NCBI GenBank assembly: GCA_002049455.2
Contig: KV918950.1
Coordinates: forward strand, 86,700 to 150,699
Direction: 5' to 3'
From: Porphyra umbilicalis
Lineage: Eukaryota; Rhodophyta; Bangiophyceae; Bangiales; Bangiaceae
DNA length: 64,000 bases
In this document: piece after piece, positions 55,329 through 64,000 of the stretch
Layout: each line of letters begins with the position of its first letter
How positions within the stretch are numbered: position 1 is the first letter of the stretch
Notes under the pieces: model-generated
The model's input: only the letters and a program-made list of their open reading frames with translations
Told to the model about the DNA's origin: nothing
Databases searched by the model: none
Made by a program: the position numbers and the translations under genes

Positions 55329-55532
55329 CCCACCCCCACTACTGCCACCGGCGGTGCCAGACGACGACTCGCCGCCGCTCCGGGTGAGGGGGCCCGGCCC
55401 GACGCCGGAGACCAGGTGGGAGAGCGCCGACCACACGACCGCTGGGCAGTGCTCGTAAATGTAGTGCGTGGACGCCCCCGAGGCGACGAGGAAGAGCACG
55501 GTGCGGGCGGGGATGGCCGCCGTCAACGTCAT
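53655..55532 (-). CDS. DUF1664-family protein (plant-type, organelle membrane)
   Basis: The start is taken at Met 55532 (TLTAAIPARTVLFLVASGAS). Residues ~58-80 are a Gly/Ser tract. The DUF1664 core follows at ~95-280: VTALTREVRAVASAPVPTSV, a membrane segment LLRPGLVVVAGCLGGAAY, then a long coiled coil from SAFEATVEALRGSLGRLSGA to GVRGELASVTKGVGLLCAVV. This matches the plant family in layout (short N-terminal helix, one TM helix, coiled coil). The function is unknown. The Pro/Gly/Arg-rich remainder after ~residue 290 crosses a C run at ~54293-54308 and runs into the poly-A tract, so the real stop is uncertain; 53906 in another frame is one candidate. The carrier gene is convergent. Confidence 0.75.
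53657..53676. repeat. A20 homopolymer downstream of the carrier
   Basis: It lies ~310 bp after the carrier stop, with a second A run at ~53732-53742. On the minus strand it reads as poly-Phe at the tail of the DUF1664 open frame, which is a reason to doubt that tail. Confidence 0.8.
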
Positions 55533-56040
55533 GGTAGAGGACGGGGGGAGGCGTGCCGCTGCAGGCGCTAGTGGTGACCGCCCCGCCGGCGGGACGGCGC
55601 ATGCCACCGGCGGCGGGGCGTGCGCGGCGCGGCCGCGGCGAGCGACCGGCGGCAGGCGCCACCGTACAAGGATTGGGGAAGGACACGGTGGGAGGGCGAT
55701 GGAGGCAGAGCAAGGTGGACGCCCAGACGATGGGCCCGCCGCCCCACCAAACGACGATGGAGGCGGCGGGCGCGGGCGGGTCGGGCGTGGCAGACTGGCG
55801 CAACCAAACGGCGCGTCGTCGTCTTGGTCGCGGTCGCCCCGACGCGCGGTGCGCCGGCGCGGCGGGGCCCTGCAAAAACGGAGGGGCCCACACCCGCCGC
55901 GTGGCAAGCGCGCCGGCCGCCCACTACGGAGCCATTGGGGGGGCGGGCGGTGCGCCGCGCATGCGTCGCTGCCACTGGATTCGGCGGCCGGACATCTGGC
56001 GCAGCGCGCACTGATTGGCCCTTGGAGCCTGGACGACCAC

Positions 56041-56909
56041 GCAAGTGGCCTGCCACACTACGAAGTGGTTGGCACAATTCCATGTCCCTTTGCCGACCCG
56101 CGGCGCGAGCGCCGCGACGCTTCGCCGCCGTCGCCGTCAGACTGTCGGCGGTCTGCGGTGCCGCTTGCTGGCGGGACGAGGGGGCACGGCTCACTCCCAG
56201 TTGAGGGTGGTCTTCTGGATCGTAAGTTAGCCTTTCGATTGGTCGAGAGTGGCAGGAAAGGGGTATTATTCTATTTTTTTGTCGTACAGAGAAGCATGGA
56301 CGGAGACCTGCCAGGCAAAATAAGGAATCTCATTGCCTCACTCTACCTCACGGCCTCGGAGCCAGAAGGCCGGGAAAAAATTGTCTTGACTGGGTGTGGA
56401 CTGGAAGCAGGATGGCCCCACGACGCGGGTCGTCTGTGCAGCTGTGCAGTCCCTGCGGGGAGAGCGAGTGCTCAGCGGCAAGCGGAGGCACGTCGACGCA
56501 GGCGAAACCCCCATCGCCGTCACGCACAAAAGCAGAGCGCTGCTGCTGCTACTACCAAAGCCAAGTCCGCCACGCCCCTCCACCGACAACCGTCGGACGC
56601 ACTGAGGCCGCGCCGCTGCTGCCACCCCCACGCGCCCGCCCACCGCGGACCATCCCACCTCTGACAATCAACCCCCTCTGCCGTTCCGCCCCCCAGCAGG
56701 CCCTCCCCGCCCATCTGCCGCCCTCCCCACCCCCAGCCACACCTCCACCCACCCACGCACACTCACACACACACACACGCACGCCCTCATGCCGGCGGCC
56801 CCCCCCCCGCGCCCGCCCCATCGCCGCCCGCGCCGGCCGCACGAGCCACCGCTCGACGAGCGGCGCGAGGGCGAGCGCCCCCGCCACCCGCAGCGGCCGA
56901 CTCACATTG
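56041..56909 (-). repeat. Inverted segmental duplication, copy B (source)
   Basis: It is the counterpart of 12444-13310. It contains the C-terminal coding part and 3' flank of the DUF1279 gene and an AC microsatellite (~56765-56782). Since the complete gene is here, this copy is taken as the source. Confidence 0.9.
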
Positions 56910-57369
56910 TTCAACAGCCACATGCCCGCAAAAATCTTGGGCGCCGCCGCCCACCCCCACACCCCCCCCGCGGCGAGGTAGGCGCGCGCCGCGACCACCG
57001 CCGACAGGGAGTAGGTGACCGCATCAAAGAGGCCATACGCAATCACCGCCGAGAGGCCATAGGTGCGGAGGGTGGCCGCCGCCGTGGCCGGCGATACGGC
57101 GGACCGCAGGCGTGCCCACAGCGTGCGGGGGGGGGGGGGGGGGTGCCGACCGCCGTCGGGGGGGGGGGGGTCCCCAGCCGCCCCGCCGACGGGGGGGGGG
57201 TCCCCGCGCACCGCAGAAGGGGGCGCCTGCGGTTGGGGGGGGCAACCCGCGGGGCGGGGAACCGGCGGAACCGGCGGATGGCGGCGCCGACGGGCGGGCC
57301 GCCGCTGCGCGTCGGCGACAGCGGCGGCGGCGCGGCAAACGCCGGCCGCGCCGCGGTCGGCACCGCCAT
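56786..57369 (-). CDS. DUF1279 (FAM210-like) membrane protein, plastid type
   Basis: The core reads TLRTYGLSAVIAYGLFDAVT, YSLSAVVAARAYLAAGG, AAAPKIFAGMWLLNN and RVAGALALAPLVERWL. The same order (YGL...Y...FLKVMAMVWAGSQVTKL, GGALALAPFVDR) is familiar from land-plant DUF1279 proteins. It has about two membrane helices. Met 57369 opens a transit-like leader (MAVPTAARPAFAAPPPLSPT) in another frame. Long C runs near 57126-57142 and 57165-57200 lie between leader and core, so one gene with homopolymer errors is likely. The stop is set at TGA 56786-56788 in the frame reached if the C run at ~56798-56807 is off by one. The function is unknown. The last ~100 bp are duplicated at 12.4 kb. Confidence 0.65.
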
Positions 57370-57701
57370 CGTCGGGGGGTTGGGGAGCACCGGCGGGCGG
57401 CAGCGCGATACGTCTGGCGTGGCGGCGGCAGGAAGCGCGGCGGCAGCCGGGCGGGGGGCGGGAAGGCGGGCGTGACTGGTGGTCAGAGGGGCGGGGTGGG
57501 GGGGGCGTGCACGGCGGTGGTTGCCTGCGCGGCCGGGCGCGCCGCTTCGAGGCGGGGGGGATGTGGCCCGCCGTGCGTGCGGCCGCACGACGGGGATCTC
57601 GCACCTCCTGGTCGCGACGTGGCGACCTCGAGAGCGGGGAAGGTTCAACAAGAATTACCGCTGAACGAGGCGCAATGACATCGGCGCCCGAGTCGGGTTT
57701 C
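57370..57701. other. Upstream region of the DUF1279 gene, no gene seen
   Basis: GC-rich sequence between the start codon and the TIR element. It probably holds the promoter, but no motif stands out. Confidence 0.4.
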
Positions 57702-58255
57702 AACCAGGGGTCTTCAAGCGTACTTTTCCTCAAGCGTATTTTGCGCACACTTTTTTCGGGTACATACCCGCACGCTCGACTTTTGCCGCACACACGGATG
57801 TAGGCTACCCGGTGATTTCGCCCATTTGAAGGTACGCTTGAGGTGAATTTAAAGGGGTGTTTTCTGACATACGCCAACCCGAATGTCGACCAGGAAGATA
57901 TGCGCGACTTGGACGTTCGATCGCGTGTTTGCTCACGCAAAGTCCAAGAAAAGTCCGACTTATTTTCCAGGCGATCAAATTAGAAGGCACCTTTAATTTG
58001 GATAGCTTGTGTAAGTATACAATAAAAGTTCATTCTGCCAACTGTCAACTACCTCTAGTACCCGAACAACACTCAGATTTGCCATTGGTCAAGATATGGT
58101 TCAAGAAATATGCGGCAACGTACGCTTGTCTTTTGCTGTCTGGAAAACACGCTTGATCCTGACCTCTCGCGCTCGACATACGCGGACGCTAGCCATGGAT
58201 CATACCGAATACACAAACGCTACCCTGACTTGGGCACGCTTGAAGACCCCTGGTT
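57702..58255. mobile_element. 554-bp TIR element (unclassified)
   Basis: Inverted ends AACCAGGGGTCTTCAAGCGT match perfectly over 20 bp. AAGCGT/ACGCTT recurs inside, for instance in CCTCAAGCGTA near 57730 and TACGCTTGAGG near 57832, which forms an inner inverted pair. The interior is AT-rich and has no conserved coding frame. I see no clear target duplication. Confidence 0.7.
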
Positions 58256-58764
58256 TTGGCCCATCGGGGCCCTTCCTTTGTGTGCGGCTGCCCCGCCGCT
58301 GGAAGCGCCGCTGCACGCCCGCGCGGGGCAGCGCGTCACTGCCACGCGGCTCGCCGCACAGGCCGTACCGACGCAACCGGCGCGTGCCTGCCCCGCCGCC
58401 CCCGCCGCCGCCAGCCTCCCCGCTCCAGCGCGACAGCCCCCTTCCGTGCCACCGGCGACGCACCGCGCATCGCCGCGGCCGCAGACCCGCCGTGGCCGAC
58501 GGCGTCGCACGGCCGCGTCTGCGGGGCGACGGCGGTGCGGCACGCGCGGCGCGAGGGCGCCGCGGCGCCACCACTCACGCCCTCGAGCCCCACGTCGACA
58601 GGCCACCCAGCGCGGCGAGCAGCTGTCCAGGTTGCACGATGGTGCCATCGGCATGCGGCGGCCGTTTCATCACTGGTGTAGACCACACACTCACGCACGA
58701 CTATGGATACATAAAATCCCTCGTTTATCTATTGTTATTATAGGGATCTACCTTGGTCAGCGCC
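58256..58764. other. No gene recognised
   Basis: GC-rich with Ala/Arg/Pro-rich frames on both strands. The last ~80 bp before the transporter gene's 3' end are AT-rich and could contain its polyadenylation signal. Confidence 0.5.
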
Positions 58765-61668
58765 CTACGCAGCCCTCCCCACATCCGTGTCCACGTTCGG
58801 GTCCCACGCGTCGGGCGCGTCCACGTCCGACCCGCCACGTGCACCGCCTTGTGCGCTGGCGGTGAGGCGGTTGGCGAGCTTCTCCTCCACCTCCTCCCGC
58901 TCCTCCTCGCTGGCAAAGAGGCTCGCAGGCCCGACCAACGACAGCACGGCGGGCGTAAAGAGGAAGCCAAAGCCGACGCCAATCGTCGTAATCGACACGA
59001 GGACCTTGAAGAGGACGCGGAAGACAAAGGATTGGGAGAAGGCGAGCAGCAAGATGGCAAAGAAGGTGCTCGTCGACGCGTGGAAGACGGGCGGGCCGAG
59101 GGCACCGAGCGCGGCGGCCGCCCGCTCGTGGCGGTTGCCGACTTGCTCTATGAAGCCGCGCACAATGTGGGCGGTGTAGTCAACCGACAGGCCGACGGCG
59201 ATGGCGAGGGAAATGACGCTCACAGAGTTGATCTGCACGTCGGCATAGTAGACGATGCCAAGGACGCACGTGACGGCGCCGCCAACCGACAGGAGCGTGA
59301 TGGCCGACGCAAGCGGATGGCCGATGAGGATGAGCGTGACGATGAGCACGAAGATCAGGGACAGACCGACCGTCAGCACCGCTTCCTTGACCAGCACCGC
59401 CTGCTGCTCCACGAAGGTGAACGCAAACGAGTAGGCAAAGGCGCCATCGAGGGAAGAAGAGTCGACCAACTCCCGCAGGGCTTCCATCGACTCGACCTCC
59501 TCCTCGTCGGTCGCAAAGTCCAGCTGCTTGGCGGTGAAGCGCGCGAGCGAAATCGTGCCATTCTCCGCGAAAAACCGCATGTCGGCTTGGAAGCGGGCGC
59601 CGTCGGCCGACTGGAGGAAGGCCGCCAGCGCCGGGTAAAAGCCGTCACCCACGAGCGTATCCGCGTCGGCCACCGACTCGACCAGCCGCGCGTACCAGCA
59701 GTCCACCGACGGGGCCTCCACGTACGGGCTCTGCGCGAGCGCGCCCGTCGCCGGCGCGCACAGGCGGAGGAGTTCCGCCTGCACCGCCGCGTCGGGGTAG
59801 GCGAGCGCCGGCGTGTAGACGCCAAAGGCGTCGCCCGTCGAGAAAAACTCCTCGCGGAACGCGTCAAACTCTGCCGGCGGGGAGCCGTCGGGGAAAAAGT
59901 CGGAAAACTCAGAGCGGAGCTCGAGGCGCGCCGCGCCATACGCCATGGCGCCAAAAAAGGCGACAAAGGCGGCAATGACGCCGACCCGCACGTAGCGGCC
60001 GAGCAGCGTGCGTGCAAACGGACCCGACAAGAAGCGGGAGAGGAAGCCGAGGCGCACCCCGCACACGTTGGTCTCCTTGTCGGCCTTGCCGGGCGCGGCG
60101 CGCACGCACGGCAGGCAGTCGCGGCGGCCCGCGTCGATGCGGCGCTCGTCGAGCAGCAGGCACGGCACGAGGAAGATCAAAGTGTAGAGAAAGTCAAAGG
60201 TGACGCCCAGGGCGGCCCACCACGAAAAGTGGCGCAGCGCCGGCAGCTTGGTCGTCGACGAGATGAGGAAGACGGTGATGTTGGTCACAGAGGTCACAAA
60301 GATGGCCACGCCGGCGTTGGACAGGGCGAGCGCGACGCGCTCCTGCGGCGTCCTGGTCCGGTACTTGGGGTTGGCACGCACCTCGTCCAGCGCCTGCACG
60401 ACGACAAAGCCATCGTCGGCACCGACGCCGAGCAGCAGCAGCGGCAGGATCTGGTGCACGGGCCCGTAAAAGGAGCCGAGGAAGGAGGCGAGGCCGTACG
60501 CCGAGCCAACGGCCAGGCCAACGTTGAAGATCGTCGCGATGCCCGCAAAAAACCGGGAGCGGACGGCGTGGAATTCGCCGAGGAAGAGGAGCACGTACAC
60601 AAAGAGGAGCACAAAGCCGGCCGCAAACAGCGCCGTGTCGCCCGACAGGGACTCGGAGAAGGCGTCGTCTTGCGACCACGCCGAGTCGCCGCGGTAGTCG
60701 AGGCCGACCGCCCCCTCCACGTCGGGGCTGTTGTCAAAGAGGAGGCGGCGGGACCAGGCCTCCTCCCACGCCTCGGCGCGCTCATCCACCTCCTCCCCGT
60801 CCTTGACGACCTTCTCGTTGCGGAGGGCGAGGCTGAGGTAGAGGGCGGTGGCGGAAAAGTCGGCGCCCGCCCCGGCACCACCGACGAGCACCACCGACCG
60901 CTGCTCCGTGCCGCCTGTGGCGGTCGGGATGAGCTCCCCGTCGCCCGCCAGGCGCGCCTTGATTTCCGGATCGGTCGAGCGGGCGAGCTCCGCTTCGACG
61001 GTCGCCAGAAAGTCCACCGCCCCGTCGGCCCGCGTCAGCGCCAACGCCGGGTTGTAAAAGGCGCCAAGCGCGCTCGTCGTTGCGCACAGCGAGTTGTTGG
61101 CCGCGTCTGGGCGGCGGAAGCACAGGCCGTCATGCGTCAGGAGCTCCCCGGAGAGGGTGGCCTCCACCTCCACCGACGCGCGGTGGAGGGCCACGAGGCC
61201 GCCGAGGCCCGCCCGCGTCGCCACGTCCGCCCCCTCCCCTGCGGCGTCCGTGGCAATCAGCTGCACGAGGCGGACGGGTTGGCCAAACGCGTCTTCCACC
61301 ACCGCCTGATCGGTCAGCGCGCGGGTGCCTTGGGGCACCCACAGCTCCGTGCCGCGCGACTCGACGTGCATGCGCGTGACGCCCGCGGTCAAGCCGACGG
61401 CCAGCAGCAGGGCGACGGTGAGGACGAGCAGGGGGCGACCGGCAACGGTGTAGCCGATGCGGAAAAAGAGGGCCCGCAGCGACCCGTCAATGGCGCCCGT
61501 CACGCGGCCGAGGAAGCCGGTTTGGCCGCTGGGCGAGCCGCCCGTGGAGCCGTTCTTGGGCAGCTCCTCTGGCGAGGCGCCGCCCGTACCGTCGATGGGC
61601 ACCCCTGAGGGCGTGGCGTGGGCATCAACCATGACGGGCGGGCCGTCGCCGACCACGAATGTGGCCAT
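58765..61668 (-). CDS. Patched/NPC1-like RND transporter with sterol-sensing domain
   Basis: Intronless, 967 residues. TM1 is at ~80-97 (LLVLTVALLLAVGLTAGVT), followed by a first large luminal/external loop (~100-345). TM2-6 at ~345-505 form the sterol-sensing-like domain, with GVGADD at 414-419. TM7 is at ~552-568, and a second loop covers ~570-760. TM8-12 at ~765-915 carry GLSVD at 826-830. Both GxxxD motifs, needed for proton-driven transport in RND pumps, are intact. The layout fits Patched-domain (PTCHD-like) proteins better than NPC1, because the N-terminal Cys-rich sterol-binding domain is absent. The substrate is probably a lipid or sterol, by analogy. The C-terminal tail (920-967) is acidic. 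The start is Met 61668, the first in the frame. Confidence 0.9.
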   Translation of the reverse strand: MATFVVGDGPPVMVDAHATPSGVPIDGTGGASPEELPKNGSTGGSPSGQTGFLGRVTGAIDGSLRALFFRIGYTVAGRPLLVLTVALLLAVGLTAGVTRMHVESRGTELWVPQGTRALTDQAVVEDAFGQPVRLVQLIATDAAGEGADVATRAGLGGLVALHRASVEVEATLSGELLTHDGLCFRRPDAANNSLCATTSALGAFYNPALALTRADGAVDFLATVEAELARSTDPEIKARLAGDGELIPTATGGTEQRSVVLVGGAGAGADFSATALYLSLALRNEKVVKDGEEVDERAEAWEEAWSRRLLFDNSPDVEGAVGLDYRGDSAWSQDDAFSESLSGDTALFAAGFVLLFVYVLLFLGEFHAVRSRFFAGIATIFNVGLAVGSAYGLASFLGSFYGPVHQILPLLLLGVGADDGFVVVQALDEVRANPKYRTRTPQERVALALSNAGVAIFVTSVTNITVFLISSTTKLPALRHFSWWAALGVTFDFLYTLIFLVPCLLLDERRIDAGRRDCLPCVRAAPGKADKETNVCGVRLGFLSRFLSGPFARTLLGRYVRVGVIAAFVAFFGAMAYGAARLELRSEFSDFFPDGSPPAEFDAFREEFFSTGDAFGVYTPALAYPDAAVQAELLRLCAPATGALAQSPYVEAPSVDCWYARLVESVADADTLVGDGFYPALAAFLQSADGARFQADMRFFAENGTISLARFTAKQLDFATDEEEVESMEALRELVDSSSLDGAFAYSFAFTFVEQQAVLVKEAVLTVGLSLIFVLIVTLILIGHPLASAITLLSVGGAVTCVLGIVYYADVQINSVSVISLAIAVGLSVDYTAHIVRGFIEQVGNRHERAAAALGALGPPVFHASTSTFFAILLLAFSQSFVFRVLFKVLVSITTIGVGFGFLFTPAVLSLVGPASLFASEEEREEVEEKLANRLTASAQGGARGGSDVDAPDAWDPNVDTDVGRAA

Positions 61669-63252
61669 GGCGGGTGGGCGGCTTGGGGGGGGTCACAGCG
61701 GGGGAGGTCGGGCGGAGGGTGTTTGGGGATTGGGGGGAGAGAGCGGCGGGACCCAAAGCGGCCACCACTCGAGGGGGATTGTGGGTGGAGACGGTGCGGA
61801 TGACCACAACTCGATGCCTGCTCATGGTGGAATGGCCCCCTTTCCGCTGCGGCGGTGCGCTATTAATACTGCCCAACCGGTCAGGGTGATCGCCTTGACG
61901 GCGGGCTCCCGCCGCGGGCCCCGCGCCCCGAATGCGGTGCGTCGTGTGGCAGGATCTGCGGACGCGGGATATGGCGTGGGGGCCGTCCCGCCATAGGCGT
62001 GACGGTGTGTACTGGCATTTCCGCGGCTCGCCTCGTCTACACTTCGTTGGGTGGGGGTACAGGCTGCCGCCGAGCAAGAGCGTGCGTCCATAGGTGCCCT
62101 GCTCTGCCCCACACAGGCGTCTGACCCCATGCCCGGCCGGGCCGCGGGCGGGGCCAGCGTGGCTTGGCCCCGCGGGACGCCGCGCCTGGGGCGGGGTGTC
62201 AGCCGGATTTTCTACGTGATCCGACCTGTCAGTGCTTATGGCAGGCCATGGTCCGACCACAACTCGACAAGCGACCGCAGTTGAAGAGGTTGAGTGACGA
62301 CAGGAGGTGCCAGGCACACCCCCGTGCTGTGCTTATGGTTGGCTGAGTCCGAGCTATGGTCAATGCGGATGAGCTGTACACGTCAATTGCGTGGGCAGGA
62401 CCACTAACTCTGAATGGTTGGCGCCACAAGCGGCGAGACGACCACACCTCGTTGACGCCACCACGGCCTACCCACCGCCACTCAACGACAGCCGAGAGGA
62501 ACGTGCGCACGCCCCCCGCGTGGGTCTGGCAGACCATCATGGAAACAGGTGATCTGTTTCATGTTCGGGAGCACGTCAGGCACGGCTGGTGGTTGGGTGG
62601 CGAGCGCGGCGCACAGGGACGCCTCGCCCTCCTTATGGGGAGCCACGTGTGGCCACTCAGGTGGGCCTGTTGCCATCCCGCCCGCACTGCATCACGCACT
62701 CGTGCGACCGCACCAGCCAGCAAGGGAGGGAAATGCGGCGGCGGCGGCCGTCTCTCCGCCACCCCCCCGGCAGCGCGCCAACGGCGGGGGGACCCCCTCT
62801 CGGACACACCGGCGACGGATCGGGCGGGGTGGCCGGGGTTGCGGCCGCTGCCAATCTCCCCGTCTGGCCGTCCGACGCACGGGCGACACCAGCGCGGTGG
62901 CGGGGCGGCGGAGCGCCGACCGCGGTGGCGGGGTGGCGGCGCGCCGCCGCCGCCCCTCGCGCCGCCGCGCCGCGTGGAGGCGGCGGCGCGCGCGCTCTCG
63001 ACGCGCACGCCACGACGACGGCGGCGGCGCCGCGGGTGGCCGGCGGACTTGGCCGCCGCCGCCGATACTTTGACCTAAATTCGTGGATCCCGCCCGCGGT
63101 CGGCACCGCCCGCGGCGGCGGGATCGCGGTCGCGGTCGGTGCGTCGCTCGCTGCCGCCGGCGACGCCCCTCCCCCGGCGCCCCCCCCCCCTCCCCCCCCC
63201 TCCTCCCCCCCCCCCCGCCCCCACCGCCGTCCATGCCCCAGCAGCGCCGGCC
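61669..63252. other. Intergenic region between divergent transporter and secE genes
   Basis: Normal-complexity DNA to ~62700, then strongly GC-rich. Open frames such as 62356-63078 have no recognised domain. It may contain both promoters. Confidence 0.5.
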
Positions 63253-63967
63253 ATGCCTCCCCCCTCTGCCTCTGTGGCGGCGGCACCACTCGCGCTGCCG
63301 CTGCCGCCGTCGCGGTGCGCCTTTGTGCCCCCCACCGCGCGCGTCGGCGGCGGCCGGCGGCGGGCGGCGGGCGGCGGGCGGCGGCCGCCGGCGCCGACCG
63401 CCGCCGCCGCCACCGTCTCCCTCGACGGCGGCGGGAGCGCATCTGTCTCCTTGGACGGCAGTCGGCGAGCCTCTGCTCTCCGTGCGTGGCCGCGGTCACT
63501 CGGCCTCGCCGCTTCCCCCGCCGCCCCCGCCGCCGCCGCCGCCGTTGCGCCCGGCGCGACGGGCGCGGTGGCGCGGCCGCGGCCGCGGCCGCGGCTCGCC
63601 GCGGCGGCCGAGGAGCCGCCCAACCCCCCCCGCCCCCCCCCCCCCCCCCCGCCCCAACCGCCACGCGTCGTCGGCCAACCCCCTCCTCCGGGCCGCCACG
63701 GCGGTCGGGGCGGCGGCGCTCCGCGCCGGCGACGCGACCGCCCGCTCCCTCGCCGAGGCGCGGCACCTGACGTGGCCGCCGCTCGACAATGTGGTGAAAA
63801 TTGCGGTGCTCGTCAGCCTGAGCTTGGTCGGCAGCGTCGGCTTTGTGTACGTGGTGGATGGGGTGCTCATGGGGCTCTTTTCGCGCCTCTTTGGGCTGCG
63901 CTATCCGGGGGGGGGGGGTGATGGGGGGGTGGGGGGGGGGGGGGGGGGGGGTCACCGACGTCAGTGA
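63253..63967 (+). CDS. secE: Plastid-type SecE translocase subunit
   Basis: The C-terminal part holds SLAEARHLTWPPLDNVVKIA and VLVSLSLVGSVGFVYVVDGV, then LMGLFSRLFGL. This is the short amphipathic helix with the conserved W-P, and the single membrane span, of SecE/Sec61-gamma. Upstream, Met 63253 (MPPPSASVAAAPLALPLPPS) opens a Ser/Ala/Pro-rich leader like a plastid transit peptide. It lies in a different frame, and the change occurs at the C run ~63633-63650, so a homopolymer error is likely. The C-terminus runs into G runs (63909-63955), so the stop at 63965-63967 is uncertain. The expected role is the thylakoid/inner-envelope Sec channel with SecY. Confidence 0.7.
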
Positions 63968-64000
63968 CGAGGCGGGAACGGTGCGTCTGGGGGGGGGGGG

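Noticed and set aside
58096-58865. Forward frames of 215 and 251 codons before the transporter 3' end
   Set aside because: Partly inside the TIR element and partly GC-skewed; no conserved motif.
58753-61608. 951-codon forward frame opposite the transporter
   Set aside because: It is the antisense of a 967-residue transporter with full motif and membrane support; its composition (Arg/Glu/Gly) is that of a shadow frame.
62356-63078. 240-codon forward frame upstream of secE
   Set aside because: The first ~100 residues look ordinary, but no family is recognised and the rest is composition-driven; support is too weak for a gene.

Overview
The window reads as nuclear DNA of a photosynthetic eukaryote with very GC-rich sequence. 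A bangiophycean red alga (Porphyra/Pyropia type) is the best guess, but this is inference. The reasons are: RNA polymerase subunit RPB6, an IWR1-like factor, a mitochondrial oxoglutarate/malate-type carrier and a plastid-type SecE behind a transit-like leader; two plant-type organelle proteins (DUF1664, DUF1279); very few introns; long G and C homopolymers; and both Ty1/copia and chromodomain Ty3/gypsy elements. Nothing looks bacterial.

Positions 1-43 kb are transposon-rich. From the left they hold a partial Tnp2-type transposase (minus), a PIF/Harbinger transposase fragment, a 394-bp tandem duplication beside a decayed cysteine-cluster/Ulp1 gene (5.1-8.9 kb), and low-complexity DNA. Next comes a nest of repeats. 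A ~710-bp dispersed family occurs six times. Two of its copies lie in a large inverted repeat with ~1.15-kb arms. One arm is split by a 10.1-kb chromovirus (19125-29199) flanked by GTTAC target duplications. Two small TIR elements sit between the arms. A 7.5-kb Ty1/copia element (34097-41570) with nearly identical LTRs and CTCTC target duplications follows.

Positions 43.4-64 kb are a compact gene block with mostly alternating strands: RPB6 (+), PTGES2-like (-), IWR1-like (+), S1 serine protease (-), mitochondrial carrier (+), DUF1664 (-), DUF1279 (-), Patched/NPC1-like transporter (-) and plastid SecE (+). The six introns I could place by homology are 238-307 nt long, and all begin GTRCGT and end CAG. 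Several genes change reading frame exactly at long C or G runs, which suggests assembly errors in homopolymers.

The two halves are linked by an 870-bp inverted segmental duplication (12444-13310 and 56041-56909). It carries the 3' end of the DUF1279 gene into the repeat-rich half. The most distinctive mechanistic signals are a well-formed -1 frameshift module in the copia gag/pol overlap and the GTRCGT 5' splice-site pattern.
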